From the NCBI RefSeq assembly GCF_000347775.1, contig NZ_APAT01000013.1:124001-188000 (forward strand): a DNA stretch of 64,000 nucleotides, read 5' to 3'. The DNA comes from Marinobacter santoriniensis NKSG1. Its GTDB lineage: Bacteria; Pseudomonadota; Gammaproteobacteria; Pseudomonadales; Oleiphilaceae. This document shows, in pieces, positions 10,664 through 20,285 of the stretch (within the stretch, counting starts at the first letter, position 1; the number at the start of each line of letters is the position of its first letter). Position numbers and translations under genes: made by a program. Under the pieces are notes generated by a model that saw nothing but the letters and a program-made list of their open reading frames with translations, searched no databases and was not told where the DNA came from.

Positions 10664-12355
10664 ATGAGCGAGAGCTTTGCGGATCTTTTTGAAGAAAGCC
10701 TGAAAGAAATTGACATGCAACCGGGTTCCATCGTCCAGGGAACCGTAGTTGACGTCGACAACGACTGGGTCACCGTTAACGCCGGACTGAAGTCCGAGGG
10801 CGTTATCCCCGCCTCCCAGTTCCTCAATGAAAAAGGCGAGTTGGAAGTAGCTGTCGGCGACGTTGTCGATGTGGCTCTCGATGCTGTTGAAGACGGCTTC
10901 GGTGAAACCCGTCTGTCCCGCGAGAAGGCCAAGCGTGCCGAAGCGTGGAAGGTTCTGGAGAAGTCCTTCGAAGCCGAAGAAGTTGTCAAGGGCGTGATCA
11001 ATGGCAAGGTCAAGGGCGGTTTTACTGTCGACCTGTCTGGTATCCGTGCCTTCCTGCCGGGTTCACTGGTAGACGTTCGTCCGGTTCGCGACACTGCGCA
11101 CCTGGAGAACAAAGAACTGGAATTCAAGGTTATCAAGCTCGACCAGAAGCGGAACAACGTGGTTGTTTCCCGTCGTGCCGTTCTGGAAGCCGAGAACAGC
11201 GAGCAGCGTGAAGCCCTGCTCGAGACCCTGACCGAGGGTATGGAAATCAAGGGTATCGTCAAGAACCTGACCGACTACGGCGCGTTCGTAGATCTGGGTG
11301 GCGTTGACGGCCTGCTGCACATCACCGACATGGCCTGGAAGCGCATCAAGCATCCGAGCGAAATCGTGAACGTTGGCGACGAGATCAACGTCAAGGTTCT
11401 GAAGTTCGACCGTGAGCGCAACCGTGTATCCCTGGGTCTGAAGCAGCTGGGTGAAGATCCCTGGGTCGACATCAAGGGTCGTTATCCGGAAGGTTCCAAG
11501 GTTACTGCACGCGTAACCAACCTGACCGACTACGGCTGCTTTGCCGAGCTGGAAGAGGGTGTTGAAGGTCTGGTACACGTGTCCGAAATGGACTGGACCA
11601 ACAAGAACATCCATCCGTCCAAGGTTGTTCAGGTCGGTGACGAAGTAGAAGTCATGATCCTGGATATCGACGAAGAGCGTCGTCGTATTTCCCTGGGTAT
11701 CAAGCAGTGCGTGTCCAATCCCTGGGAAGACTTCTCCAGCAAGTTCAACAAGGGCGATCGCATCTCCGGTAAGATCAAGTCTATTACTGACTTCGGTATC
11801 TTCATCGGTCTGGAAGGCGGTATCGATGGCCTCGTACACCTGTCTGACATCAGCTGGAACGAGACTGGCGAAGAAGCCGTACGCGAGTACAAGAAGGGTG
11901 ACGAAGTCGAAACCGTTATCCTGTCTGTTGATCCCGAGCGCGAGCGTATCTCCCTGGGCATCAAGCAGCTGGAAAGCGATCCGTTCGCCGAGTTTGTACA
12001 GCTGAACGACAAGGGCTCCATCGTCAAGGGCACCGTTTCTGCAGTTGACGCCAAAGGCGCGACCGTGGCCCTGAACGATGAGGTTGAAGCGGTACTGAAA
12101 GCCTCTGAAATCAGCCGTGACCGTGTTGAAGATGCACGCAACGCGCTGAAGGAAGGCGAAGAAGTCGAAGCGAAGATCATCAGCATCGATCGCAAGAACC
12201 GCGTCATCAACCTGTCCATCAAGTCAAAGGACGTTGAAGACGACAAGCAGGCGCTGGAAAGCGTTCGTAGCAAGGCGGCTGAATCTTCTGGTGCGACCAC
12301 CATCGGTGATCTCATCAAGGAGCAGATGCAGCAGCAGAACGCCAACAAGGAATAA
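10664..12355 (+). CDS. rpsA: 30S ribosomal protein S1
   Basis: A 563-residue S1 protein made of six S1 RNA-binding repeats (for example [29 protein letters not shown] and three similar repeats after it). It docks mRNA on the 30S subunit. E. coli S1 has 557 residues. I placed the start at ATG 10664 ([13 protein letters not shown]), the standard S1 N-terminus; an in-frame extension to 10574 reads unlike S1 and is rejected. The 130 bp after cmk probably hold its own promoter. A strong terminator follows at 12372. Confidence 0.98.
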   Translation: MSESFADLFEESLKEIDMQPGSIVQGTVVDVDNDWVTVNAGLKSEGVIPASQFLNEKGELEVAVGDVVDVALDAVEDGFGETRLSREKAKRAEAWKVLEKSFEAEEVVKGVINGKVKGGFTVDLSGIRAFLPGSLVDVRPVRDTAHLENKELEFKVIKLDQKRNNVVVSRRAVLEAENSEQREALLETLTEGMEIKGIVKNLTDYGAFVDLGGVDGLLHITDMAWKRIKHPSEIVNVGDEINVKVLKFDRERNRVSLGLKQLGEDPWVDIKGRYPEGSKVTARVTNLTDYGCFAELEEGVEGLVHVSEMDWTNKNIHPSKVVQVGDEVEVMILDIDEERRRISLGIKQCVSNPWEDFSSKFNKGDRISGKIKSITDFGIFIGLEGGIDGLVHLSDISWNETGEEAVREYKKGDEVETVILSVDPERERISLGIKQLESDPFAEFVQLNDKGSIVKGTVSAVDAKGATVALNDEVEAVLKASEISRDRVEDARNALKEGEEVEAKIISIDRKNRVINLSIKSKDVEDDKQALESVRSKAAESSGATTIGDLIKEQMQQQNANKE

Positions 12356-12371
12356 ATTTCCTGTCAGCGTG

Positions 12372-12407
12372 AAAAAAACGGGCTCTAAGAGCCCGTTTTT
12401 TTTGTGT
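12372..12407 (+). terminator. Rho-independent terminator of rpsA
   Basis: An 8-bp stem ACGGGCTC / GAGCCCGT with a TAA loop is preceded by an A-tract and followed by eight Ts. It starts 17 bp after the rpsA stop. The flanking A- and T-tracts would allow function in both directions. Confidence 0.93.
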
Positions 12408-12486
12408 TTTTTTCTGGTTTGGCTAAACTAGGGCAATGGGTATGCGGTAATAGGCTGCCGAATAATAAGGAAGAGGGAAGCGCCTC

Positions 12487-12783
12487 ATGACGAAGTCCGA
12501 ACTGGTCGAACTGATTGCATCCAAGCAAACCCAGTTGTCTGTTAAAGATGTTGAGCTGGCGGTTAAAACCATTATTGAGCATATGTCCCAGTCGCTCGCA
12601 GATGGTCAGAGAATTGAAATTCGGGGATTTGGCAGTTTTTCCCTTCACCATCGGGCAGCAAGGGTTGGGCGTAACCCGAAAACCGGCGAAGCCGTGAACC
12701 TGCCGGCCAAGTATGTGCCGCATTTCAAGCCGGGCAAAGAGCTTCGCGAACAGGTAAACGATAGCCTGAAAAAAGGCTTCTAG
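12487..12783 (+). CDS. ihfB: integration host factor subunit beta
   Basis: A 98-residue DNA-bending protein of the HU/IHF family; with IhfA it bends DNA sharply at WATCAANNNNTTR sites. [11 protein letters not shown] opens the protein, [22 protein letters not shown] is the beta-arm with the intercalating Pro of RNPKTG, and [12 protein letters not shown] closes it. It follows the rpsA terminator, so it needs its own promoter in the 80 bp before it. Length is typical (94-100). Confidence 0.97.
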   Translation: MTKSELVELIASKQTQLSVKDVELAVKTIIEHMSQSLADGQRIEIRGFGSFSLHHRAARVGRNPKTGEAVNLPAKYVPHFKPGKELREQVNDSLKKGF

Positions 12784-12838
12784 AATTCAACAGGGAACAC
12801 TAACCCCGGGCCAATAAGGTCTTTGGAGTGCTATCACT

Positions 12839-13141
12839 ATGGCAGGATTACAGAAGATCCTCATTATTCTGTTGGTACTGGTCCTGGTATTGCTGGCACT
12901 TGTGTTCTCGCTGAATAATCAGATGGCGGTATCACTCAACTTCCTGTTGTTTGAAACCCAGCCCCATGGTGTTGCTGTCTGGATTATTATGGCGTTTGTC
13001 ATAGGCGCGCTTTTTGGTGTGTTGATGACTGTGCTGGCGACTGTTCGAACGTCAGTATCGCGCCGTACCCTCAAAAAGCGACTCGATCGAGCCGAGCAGG
13101 CATTGGAAAAGACCAGGGCCGAGAACGACCGGACGCTTTAA
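12839..13141 (+). CDS. lapA: LapA-domain inner-membrane protein (YciS)
   Basis: A 100-residue protein with two hydrophobic segments (about residues 5-25 and 44-68) and a basic cytosolic tail predicted to form a helix (LKKRLDRAEQALEKTRAE). This is the LapA (DUF1049) pattern; LapA acts with LapB in regulating LPS assembly and LpxC turnover. The stop TAA shares a base with the lapB start (TAATG), so translation is probably coupled. Confidence 0.92.
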   Translation: MAGLQKILIILLVLVLVLLALVFSLNNQMAVSLNFLLFETQPHGVAVWIIMAFVIGALFGVLMTVLATVRTSVSRRTLKKRLDRAEQALEKTRAENDRTL

Positions 13142-14310
13142 TGGATATTGTGTTTCAGTGGCTGCTATTGACGGTAGCGGTTGCAGCGGGCTGGCTTGCG
13201 GGTCGGCTTGGCAGCCATAGCCGGCGTTCCCAGACCTCCATAGCTGACGAAGAATCCGTCCGCGATCGCCTCCAGTTCCTGTTTACCAACTACTCGGATC
13301 AGGCGGTCGAGAATTTCGTGCAGTCTCTTGCGGTCAACAAGGAGACCGTCAGCCTCCATCTTTCGATCGGTAATCACTTCCGAAATAAAGGCGAGACGGA
13401 TCGCGCCATTCTGATTCACCAGAACCTGCTGGCTCGTCCGGAATTGCCCGGCCGATACTCGCCCCAGGTCACCATGGAGCTGGCCCTTGATTATATGAAT
13501 GCCGGCTTGCTGGACCGGGCAGAGGCGTTGCTGCATCAGATTCTTGGCGATCGGGAATATGGTCGCGAGGCAGCCATGCACCTCATCGAGTTGTATCAGC
13601 AGGAGCGGGAGTGGGGCAAGGCGGCGGATGTGGCCAGAACCCTGACCCGGGGTGATTCGGATCCCGGATTGTTCAAATCCCTTGCCTATATTACCTGTGA
13701 ATTGTCCGAACAGGCGCTCAAGCGGGATGATCGCTGGACGGCTCAGAAACTCGCCAAGGAGGCTCTGGAGTACGATCGCTCCTGTGTTCGGGCCACTCTG
13801 ATTCTAATGAACCTTCATATTCGCCAGGGCGGTTTCAGGGAAGCCGGAAAAGAAAGCCTTAAAGTGTTCGATCAGAACCCCGAGTTCGGGCCTGAAGCCA
13901 TTGATCGACTGATGAAGCTCGAGCATGAACACGGTGATGTAGGCCGCCTCGGCAAGAGGCTTCGCAAACTGTATGAAAAGTATCCCAGCACCAGTCTGTT
14001 ACTTGCTCTGGTGGAATCGGTAGAGCGTTCCGCCGGCCGGCCGGCTGCCATCGATCTGCTGCGCCAGGAATTGGAAGTACGCCCGTCGGTCCGTGGGCTA
14101 TTAAGACTGGTTGAGCTTGCCGGCTATGAAAAAGGCATGACCACTGACGAAGGACGTCTGGTCAGCCGGATCGGACATCTGCTTCTGGCAAACCGTCCTG
14201 TTTATCGTTGTGTGAGCTGTGGTTTTTCCGGGCAGCAGCTCCACTGGTTGTGTCCCAGTTGTAAACAGTGGGAAACCATTCGTCCCATCCAGGGCGTAGA
14301 GGCCGAATAA
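13141..14310 (+). CDS. lapB: LPS assembly protein LapB (YciM), TPR/rubredoxin
   Basis: A 389-residue membrane-anchored regulator that recruits FtsH to degrade LpxC and so limits LPS synthesis. One N-terminal transmembrane helix (residues 5-20) precedes a long array of tetratricopeptide-like helices. A C-terminal rubredoxin-like metal knuckle follows with two CxxC pairs, CVSC and CPSC, in about 25 residues. The length matches E. coli YciM (389). It lies between lapA and pyrF as in E. coli. Confidence 0.96.
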   Translation: MDIVFQWLLLTVAVAAGWLAGRLGSHSRRSQTSIADEESVRDRLQFLFTNYSDQAVENFVQSLAVNKETVSLHLSIGNHFRNKGETDRAILIHQNLLARPELPGRYSPQVTMELALDYMNAGLLDRAEALLHQILGDREYGREAAMHLIELYQQEREWGKAADVARTLTRGDSDPGLFKSLAYITCELSEQALKRDDRWTAQKLAKEALEYDRSCVRATLILMNLHIRQGGFREAGKESLKVFDQNPEFGPEAIDRLMKLEHEHGDVGRLGKRLRKLYEKYPSTSLLLALVESVERSAGRPAAIDLLRQELEVRPSVRGLLRLVELAGYEKGMTTDEGRLVSRIGHLLLANRPVYRCVSCGFSGQQLHWLCPSCKQWETIRPIQGVEAE

Positions 14311-14337
14311 CCCTTATTCAATCGCAGGATGTTACCC

Positions 14338-15048
14338 GTGCAATCGTCCATCGACCCCAAAATCATCGTTGCCCTCGACTTTCCATCCCAGGATCCGGCT
14401 CTCGCATTGGTGGATCGGCTTGATCCGTCCAAATGTCGGCTGAAAGTTGGCAAGGAGTTGTTCACCCGTTCGGGACCGCAGCTCGTCCAGACTCTTCAGC
14501 GCAAGGGCTTTGATGTCTTTCTGGATCTGAAATTTCACGATATCCCCAATACGACGTCGGCCGCCGTTGCGGCTGCTGCGGATCTGGGAGTCTGGATGGT
14601 TAACGTCCACGCCTCCGGTGGCGAGAAGATGATGGTTGCCTGCCGTGAGCGGCTGGAAACCTTTGGTGCTGAAAAGCCGCTGCTGATCGCGGTAACCGTG
14701 CTGACCAGTATGGGCGCTGAGGACCTTGCAGGCATTGGCATTACGGACTCCCCGGAAATCCAGGTCTCCCGCCTCGCGACCCTGACCAGAAACTGCGGCC
14801 TTGATGGCGTTGTCTGTTCCGCCCAGGAAGCGCCAAAGCTGAAAGCGGAGCAGGGCGCTGATTTCAAGCTGGTCACTCCGGGTATCCGCCCGCTGACCGC
14901 CGATAAGGGCGACCAACAGCGCATCATGACGCCCACAGATGCCCTCAAAGCCGGTTCCGATTACCTCGTAATCGGCCGTCCGATTACCCAGGCGCCGGAT
15001 CCTCTGGCTGCCCTGGAGGATATCCATTCTGAGGTGATGGGGCTCTGA
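14338..15048 (+). CDS. pyrF: orotidine 5'-phosphate decarboxylase
   Basis: This TIM-barrel enzyme makes UMP from OMP, the last step of pyrimidine synthesis. The catalytic Lys-Asp cluster is in [10 protein letters not shown], and VTPGIRP near the C-terminus is the phosphate loop region. I prefer GTG 14338 (236 residues), which has CAGGA 8 nt upstream, over ATG 14329, where the same CAGGA would abut the start. The difference is three residues. Confidence 0.95.
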   Translation: MQSSIDPKIIVALDFPSQDPALALVDRLDPSKCRLKVGKELFTRSGPQLVQTLQRKGFDVFLDLKFHDIPNTTSAAVAAAADLGVWMVNVHASGGEKMMVACRERLETFGAEKPLLIAVTVLTSMGAEDLAGIGITDSPEIQVSRLATLTRNCGLDGVVCSAQEAPKLKAEQGADFKLVTPGIRPLTADKGDQQRIMTPTDALKAGSDYLVIGRPITQAPDPLAALEDIHSEVMGL

Positions 15049-15096
15049 TTTCGTCGGACTTTTAATCCTGCCCCAGCCATCGAGTTTCGGTGGCGT

Positions 15097-15204
15097 GGGA
15101 CAGCTGGCAGGGCTTTCCAAAACACGCTACAAGCACATCCATGTGCGCTTGTTTCGGGCCATCCATGGCCCTCTACAGTTTTGGAAAGCCCTGCCAGCTG
15201 TCCC
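15097..15204. repeat. structured palindromic repeat, copy A
   Basis: Two arms, 15097-15123 and 15178-15204, are perfect 27-bp inverted repeats (outer GGGACAGCTGG, inner CCAAAAC). The 54 bases between them hold two small hairpins, each closed around a CC: GCACAT/ATGTGC and GGGCCAT/ATGGCCC. The whole would fold into a long stem with two short arms at its tip. The core CGCTAC.AGCAC.TCCATG recurs in copy B (inverted) and a variant in copy C at 41.2 kb. It lies 49 bp after pyrF and might also end its transcript. Confidence 0.88.
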
Positions 15205-15347
15205 GTTTTGATCTCCCAGTTGCCCTCTGTTTATTGAAAGGCGTAGGTCAAACTGCGCTGCTCGCTCCCCTCGCTGCCTATCGCTCGGCGGTTTGCATAA
15301 ATTCGGTCAATATACAGTGGTATATCTTTCAGGACCGGATCGGTGGT
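15205..15347. other. spacer between repeats, no gene recognised
   Basis: These 143 bases carry short spurious ORFs only. I see no ribosome site, RNA gene or motif that I can support. A TATACAGTGGTATA stretch at 15311 is AT-rich but does not match a LexA box. Confidence 0.4.
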
Positions 15348-15443
15348 GTGGGGCCGCCCTCCCAAAAATGTCTGTGGCCAGGGATGGCCACAGTCAAGCG
15401 CACATGGACGTGCTCGTAGCGGTTTTTGGGAGGGCGGTCCCAC
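15348..15443. repeat. structured palindromic repeat, copy B (inverted relative to A)
   Basis: Arms 15348-15368 and 15423-15443 pair over 21 bp with one G/T mismatch (outer GTGGGG, inner CCCAAAAA). The interior holds a 9-bp hairpin CTGTGGCCA/TGGCCACAG and a GCACAT..ACGTGC hairpin. Read on the minus strand, the interior CGCTACGAGCACGTCCATG aligns with copy A. Arms differ in sequence from copy A while still pairing, which is compensatory change. Confidence 0.85.
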
Positions 15444-15541
15444 GCCGCCAGCCCCAACACACGAAGGCTAGGGCAGGAGCAGAAATTATCAGCGAGGGGG
15501 CGGTCAAAAACGTGGTACCAAGATGCCAAAAAAGAGGCAAT

Positions 15542-15577
15542 AAAAAACCCGCTAACTCAGAGAATTAGCGGGTTTTC
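15542..15577 (-). terminator. terminator of tRNA-Asn (first copy)
   Basis: Reading on the minus strand, AAAACCCGCTAA and TTAGCGGGTTTT pair around a short loop and run into T residues. It lies 8 bp beyond the tRNA 3' end. Confidence 0.85.
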
Positions 15578-15584
15578 AGAATAG

Positions 15585-15660
15585 TGGCTCCCCGAGCTGG
15601 GCTCGAACCAGCGACAAACGGATTAACAGTCCGTTGCTCTACCAACTGAGCTATCGGGGA
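15585..15660 (-). tRNA. tRNA-Asn (GTT), CCA encoded
   Basis: The minus strand gives a 76-nt cloverleaf: acceptor TCCCCGA...TCGGGGAG plus CCA, D-arm AGCTCAGTTGGTAGAGC, anticodon loop CTGTTAA with GTT, and T-arm GCTGGTTCGAGCCCAGC. The sequence is identical to the copy at 30161-30236. Confidence 0.97.
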
Positions 15661-15684
15661 ACGTCGTCGTGTGACGAGGCGCGT

Positions 15685-15713
15685 ATATTAAGTTGGCGAT
15701 ACGGCCCCGTCAA
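15685..15713 (-). promoter_or_regulatory. sigma70 promoter of tRNA-Asn with GC-rich discriminator
   Basis: On the minus strand TTGACG (15708-15713), 17 bp, TAATAT (15685-15690), then ACGCGCC. The same layout stands before the second tRNA-Asn. GC-rich discriminators are typical of stable-RNA promoters under stringent control. Confidence 0.75.
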
Positions 15714-15730
15714 CCCCTGGCGGGAACTTT

Positions 15731-16915
15731 TTAGCCCAGCGCCTTCTGCAGCCGTTCAACGGCTTTCTGCAGGTTCTCCATGCTGGTGGCGAAGCTCAGA
15801 CGCATGTGTCCTGGCGCGCCGAATGCCGAGCCAGGGACGATGGCGACTCCGGCTTCCGACAGCATCTTTTCGGCGAATTCCACGTCCGTGCTGACACTGT
15901 TGTCCGAATCGATGGCGCCCTGGAAGCTGGGGAACACATAGAAGGTGCCGTCACCATGGAGGCATTCCACGCCGGGCAGCTTGTTCAGTGCCTCGACCAG
16001 CCAGTCGTGACGTTCCTTGAACGCCTTGACCATCTCGCCCACGCACGCCTGGTCGCCGTCCAGAGCGGCCGTGGCCGCTGCCTGGGAGATCGAGCAGGGG
16101 TTGGACGTACTCTGGGACTGGATTTTTTTCATGGCGCCGATGATTTTCGCAGGGCCTGCCGCATAACCGATGCGCCAGCCCGTCATCGAATACGCCTTGG
16201 AGACACCGTTGAGTACAAAAGTGCGGTCGTAGAGTTCCGGACAGGCGTTGACGATGTTGCAGAACGGCTTCCCGGTCCACAGGATCGGCTCGTACATGTC
16301 GTCCGTTGCGATCATGATGTTCGGGTGCTTCTTCAGGACCTCGCCGATCGCCCGCAGTTCTTCCAGGGAGTAGGCCATGCCGCTCGGGTTGGACGGGCTG
16401 TTGATCACGAACAGGCGGGTACGATCGGTGATCGCGTCTTCCAGTTGTTCCGGTGTGATCTTGAAGCGGGTTTCCGCGCTGGTCTCGATAATGACCGGCT
16501 TGCCCTCTGCCACGAGCACCATGTCCGGGTAGGATACCCAGTAAGGAGCCGGGATGATCGCTTCGTCACCCGCGTTCAGTGTTGCCAGGGCAAGGTTGAA
16601 AAAGCTTTGTTTGCCACCACTGCTTACCAGTATCTGGTTGGCTTCATATTCCAGGCCGTTGTCCCGTTTGAACTTCGCAATAATCGCTTTTTTCAGGGCG
16701 GGCGTACCATCCACGGCGGTGTATTTGGTCTGGCCGTTCTGGATGGCCTCAATGGCCGCCTGTTTGATGTGTTCGGGGGTGTCGAAGTCGGGCTCGCCGG
16801 CGCCAAGGCCGATGATGTCCTGGCCTGCCGCACGAAGTTCTGCGGCCTTGTTGGTCACGGCGAGAGTGGGAGAGGGCTTGATAGCCTGTACTCGGCTGGA
16901 AAGTTGAAGGTCCAA
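15731..16915 (-). CDS. pyridoxal-phosphate aspartate aminotransferase (class I, subgroup 1b)
   Basis: A 394-residue class I aminotransferase. It shows GAGEPDFDTPEHIKQAA, KYTAVDGTPALKKAI, NSPSNPSG and the PLP lysine in LNGVSKAYSMTGWRIGY, the pattern of the Thermus/Rhizobium-type aspartate (or aspartate/prephenate) aminotransferases. The start is TTG at 16915, chosen because AAGGAG lies 8 bp upstream and no ATG fits. The substrate among aspartate, glutamate and aromatic oxo-acids cannot be fixed from sequence. It is divergent from uvrB. Confidence 0.92.
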   Translation of the reverse strand: MDLQLSSRVQAIKPSPTLAVTNKAAELRAAGQDIIGLGAGEPDFDTPEHIKQAAIEAIQNGQTKYTAVDGTPALKKAIIAKFKRDNGLEYEANQILVSSGGKQSFFNLALATLNAGDEAIIPAPYWVSYPDMVLVAEGKPVIIETSAETRFKITPEQLEDAITDRTRLFVINSPSNPSGMAYSLEELRAIGEVLKKHPNIMIATDDMYEPILWTGKPFCNIVNACPELYDRTFVLNGVSKAYSMTGWRIGYAAGPAKIIGAMKKIQSQSTSNPCSISQAAATAALDGDQACVGEMVKAFKERHDWLVEALNKLPGVECLHGDGTFYVFPSFQGAIDSDNSVSTDVEFAEKMLSEAGVAIVPGSAFGAPGHMRLSFATSMENLQKAVERLQKALG

Positions 16916-17105
16916 ACTTTGAGCTCCTTAAAGCTGCGTCTTATTGGGCTTCGATCGGCCGGGAGGAGTCTCAGTGTCTGGCTGAATTTCGCCCAGCCGT
17001 CGATCGCAACGATGGTATCATGAAGCCAGCGTAACGCTAAATTTCTCGAAGGCATTAGTCCGTCCCGGACTGACGCCCGTCAAGACCGGAGGTTGTCCGC
17101 CCCTT

Positions 17106-19166
17106 ATGGCCAGTAAAGAATCCGTTGCCGCCAAAGACGGTGTGTTCAGAGTCGATTCGCCCTACAAGCCGGCCGGTGACCAGCCCAAGGCCATCGAGGG
17201 GCTGGTGGATGGTATCCATTCCGGGCTCGCCCACCAGACACTGCTCGGGGTGACCGGCTCGGGCAAGACCTTCACGGTGGCCAACGTGATCGAGCAGGTC
17301 CAGCGGCCCACGATCATCATGGCCCACAACAAGACGCTGGCAGCGCAGTTGTATGGTGAGTTCCGGGAGTTCTTCCCGGACAATGCCGTGGAATACTTCG
17401 TGTCCTACTACGACTATTACCAGCCTGAGGCGTACGTGCCTTCGTCCGATACCTTTATCGAGAAGGATGCGTCGATCAACGAACACATCGAACAGATGCG
17501 ACTGTCGGCGACCAAGGCGCTGCTGGAGCGGCCCGATGCAATCATCGTCGCCACGGTATCCTCGATTTACGGCCTCGGTGATCCCCAGTCCTACCTGAAG
17601 ATGATGTTGCACCTGGACCGGGGTGACCAGATCGACCAGCGTTTCATCCTGCGTCGGCTCGCGGAGCTTCAGTACACCCGGAATGACGTGGAATTCCATC
17701 GTGCCAACTATCGGGTGCGGGGCGATGTCATCGATGTATTCCCGGCTGAATCCGAAAAGGAGGCGATCCGGATCGAGTTGTTTGATGATGAGGTCGAGAA
17801 CCTCAGCTACTTTGATCCCCTGACCGGTGAAGTATTACGGCGGGTGCCGAGGGTGACCATCTACCCGAAGTCCCACTATGTGACGCCGCGACAGACGGTG
17901 CTCGATGCGGTGGAACACATCAAGGTGGAACTGGACGAACGTTTGCAGCAGTTGCGGGACAACAACCGGCTGGTCGAAGCCCAGCGCCTGGAGGAGCGTA
18001 CGCGCTACGACATCGAGATGATGCTGGAGCTGGGCTACTGCAACGGCATCGAGAACTATTCCCGCTACTTGTCCGGTCGCCGTCCCGGCGAAGCGCCGCC
18101 CACGCTGTTCGATTACCTGCCACCGAATGCGCTGCTGGTAGTGGATGAATCCCACGTGACCATTCCCCAGATCGGGGCCATGTACAAGGGTGACCGGTCC
18201 AGGAAAGAGACGCTGGTGGAATATGGTTTCCGGCTGCCTTCAGCGCTGGATAACCGCCCAATGCGCTTTGAGGAGTGGGAGCGCATTGCGCCCCAGATGA
18301 TCTTTGTGTCGGCGACGCCGGGGCCCTATGAGGCGGAGCATGCCGGACAGGTCGTAGAGCAGGTGGTCCGTCCGACGGGGCTTCTAGATCCGGAGATTGA
18401 GGTGCGGCCGGCCTCCACGCAAGTGGATGATCTGCTGTCGGAAATCCGGGCCCGCGTATCTGTGGAGGAGCGGGTGCTGGTGACCACGCTTACCAAACGG
18501 ATGGCGGAAGATCTGACCGACTTTCTGATGGAGCACGATGTCCGGGTACGGTACCTGCACTCGGACATCGATACGGTGGAGCGTGTGGAAATCATCCGGG
18601 ATCTGCGACGCGGTGAGTTCGACGTGCTGGTCGGCATTAACCTGCTCCGGGAGGGCCTGGACATGCCGGAGGTCTCCCTTGTGGCCATTCTCGATGCCGA
18701 CAAGGAAGGATTCCTGCGCAGCGAACGATCCCTGATCCAGACGATTGGCCGTGCCGCCCGGAACGTGCATGGCAAGGCCATTCTGTATGGCGACCGGATC
18801 ACCGGCTCCATGCAGCGAGCCATTGACGAAACCGAGCGTCGCCGTGCCAAGCAGGAAGCGCATAACGAAGAGCAGGGCATTACCCCTCAGGGACTGAACA
18901 AGAAGATTGCCGACATCATGGAAGGCGCCGCAGGTGGCGGCGGCCGTGGGCGTCGTCGTGCCGAGCGGCCGGGCCAGAAGGCGGCTGAGGAAGCTGAACA
19001 GTATCGGGCAAAAGCCGGAAATCGATCGCCCGAGGAAGTGCTCAAGGAAGTGGCCCGTCTTGAGGACGAGATGTACAAGGCGGCTTCCGATCTGGATTTC
19101 GAGACTGCCGCACGTCTGCGGGACGAGATTTCCGAGCTGAAGGAAGCGGCACTCCGGACCGGCTGA
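17106..19166 (+). CDS. uvrB: UvrABC excinuclease subunit B
   Basis: A 686-residue DNA-damage-verifying ATPase. Walker A is [12 protein letters not shown] (about 47-57). The beta-hairpin that probes DNA reads [21 protein letters not shown]. The helicase motif QTIGRAARN is present, and the C-terminal UVR domain [24 protein letters not shown] binds UvrC. Length is typical (about 670-690). GGAGG lies 13 nt before ATG, a rather long spacing. I found no CTGT-N8-ACAG LexA box in the 190 bp upstream. Its stop directly abuts the stop of the convergent neighbour. Confidence 0.97.
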   Translation: MASKESVAAKDGVFRVDSPYKPAGDQPKAIEGLVDGIHSGLAHQTLLGVTGSGKTFTVANVIEQVQRPTIIMAHNKTLAAQLYGEFREFFPDNAVEYFVSYYDYYQPEAYVPSSDTFIEKDASINEHIEQMRLSATKALLERPDAIIVATVSSIYGLGDPQSYLKMMLHLDRGDQIDQRFILRRLAELQYTRNDVEFHRANYRVRGDVIDVFPAESEKEAIRIELFDDEVENLSYFDPLTGEVLRRVPRVTIYPKSHYVTPRQTVLDAVEHIKVELDERLQQLRDNNRLVEAQRLEERTRYDIEMMLELGYCNGIENYSRYLSGRRPGEAPPTLFDYLPPNALLVVDESHVTIPQIGAMYKGDRSRKETLVEYGFRLPSALDNRPMRFEEWERIAPQMIFVSATPGPYEAEHAGQVVEQVVRPTGLLDPEIEVRPASTQVDDLLSEIRARVSVEERVLVTTLTKRMAEDLTDFLMEHDVRVRYLHSDIDTVERVEIIRDLRRGEFDVLVGINLLREGLDMPEVSLVAILDADKEGFLRSERSLIQTIGRAARNVHGKAILYGDRITGSMQRAIDETERRRAKQEAHNEEQGITPQGLNKKIADIMEGAAGGGGRGRRRAERPGQKAAEEAEQYRAKAGNRSPEEVLKEVARLEDEMYKAASDLDFETAARLRDEISELKEAALRTG

Positions 19167-19177
19167 TCAGCCGGTCC
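19156..19177. terminator. palindrome containing both stop codons of two convergent genes
   Basis: A perfect 22-bp palindrome with half-site GGACCGGCTGA. Its centre TGATCA supplies TGA to uvrB and, on the other strand, TGA to the acetyltransferase gene, so the two genes touch with no gap and both proteins end in Arg-Thr-Gly. In RNA it would be a strong hairpin, with no long T-tract, so terminator function is likely but unproven. Confidence 0.6.
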
Positions 19178-20285
19178 TTCGGGGGCCTACAATAACCGCT
19201 GCCTGCAGGGGCTGGTTTCGACCGTACCGGGACATCCGGGTAAAGATCCTCCGGTCCACCGGCAGGTACTGTTTGTCCGCCACGGTCTCGCCCGCCTCCA
19301 CATCGATCTCCGGATCGTGCAGATAGACGAACTGGTCGTCCATCGCACAGACGGTCACCCAGTGAGGGATCCGGCTTCGGTTGAGCTGCCAGGTGCTGAT
19401 CAGTATCACGGGAATGCGTCCCTCGTGGAGCGCGGTTTCCATGCCCTCGAGCGTCAGGGGGTCGTGATGAAGTTCGATACCGGTCTGCCCGATATCCTGC
19501 ACGAACCCCTCATGCACCAGCTCCAGCACGCGTTTCTTGTCTTCATTCCTGACGGTGTCCTTGAACAGGGCCCCCTCCTGGCTGATCCAGGCGCTGGCGT
19601 AGAAGCCCCGGTGCCATGCGGCCAGCGCAAGCCCATGGGGGCCACAGCCCCCGTGGCCTGAAAGCATGAAAATGGTGGTTGCTTCGCGCCATATCTTCAG
19701 CTCCTCGCCGGTGTTTAGTGGTTGGTGCTCATCCACCGCGGCCATGGCCATAAGCAGGGCGGAAGGACCACAGGTGAACTCGGTGGTCTGGGGATAGTAG
19801 GGCACCGGCGGGAATTCCCGGGATGGTTCGTAGTAAAGGATCCGGCGTTCGAACCGCAGTGCGTTACCGTGGTCCTCGTAGTAGTCGCGGTAGGTCCCGA
19901 ATTGCCGGTAGCCGAGGCGCTTGTAGAGGTTGATCGCGCTTCCGTTGTCTTCGCGGACTTCGAGTCGCATGACGATCCGGTCTGCGTCCACCGCTTCCTG
20001 TTCCGCTTCCTGAACTAGCTTTTCCCCGATACCCCGGCCACGCGCGTCCGGGGAAACGGCAATGGAGTAGATCCGTGCCAGGCGCGTGGCCGCATTCATC
20101 AGGACCAGGCAATAACCCACCAGTTGGTCGTCCAGCTCCGCGACAATCAGCCGGTCCCTTGGCATTTCCAGAAAGCGGCGGAAGCTCCTGCGGGAAATCC
20201 GGTCTTCATGGAAGCTCCGGTTTTCCAGTGCCAACAGAGCGTCCAGGTCGTCGCTCTCTGCCTGTCGAAGTACAACCTCAGCCAT
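19167..20285 (-). CDS. GNAT acetyltransferase fused to C39-type cysteine peptidase
   Basis: A 372-residue two-domain protein. Residues 1-150 are a GNAT acyltransferase with the CoA loop VSPDARGRGIGEKL. From about residue 160 a papain-like C39-family domain follows, with Cys172 in EFTCGPSALLMAM, His308 in IPHWVTV and Asp324 in YLHDPE as the apparent triad. I placed the start at ATG 20285; Met at 20321 is possible. It is divergent from a RimK-like ATP-grasp ligase, and this pairing suggests peptide ligation, acylation and trimming in one pathway (inference). Substrates are unknown. Confidence 0.88.
   Translation of the reverse strand: MAEVVLRQAESDDLDALLALENRSFHEDRISRRSFRRFLEMPRDRLIVAELDDQLVGYCLVLMNAATRLARIYSIAVSPDARGRGIGEKLVQEAEQEAVDADRIVMRLEVREDNGSAINLYKRLGYRQFGTYRDYYEDHGNALRFERRILYYEPSREFPPVPYYPQTTEFTCGPSALLMAMAAVDEHQPLNTGEELKIWREATTIFMLSGHGGCGPHGLALAAWHRGFYASAWISQEGALFKDTVRNEDKKRVLELVHEGFVQDIGQTGIELHHDPLTLEGMETALHEGRIPVILISTWQLNRSRIPHWVTVCAMDDQFVYLHDPEIDVEAGETVADKQYLPVDRRIFTRMSRYGRNQPLQAAVIVGPRRTG

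Noticed and set aside
15090-15568. ORFs of 60-110 codons in the pyrF-tRNA gap
   Set aside because: They read through both palindromic repeats, lack ribosome sites and have no recognisable protein sequence.
16916-17105. LexA box upstream of uvrB
   Set aside because: No CTGT-N8-ACAG or close variant seen, although uvrB is SOS-controlled in E. coli.
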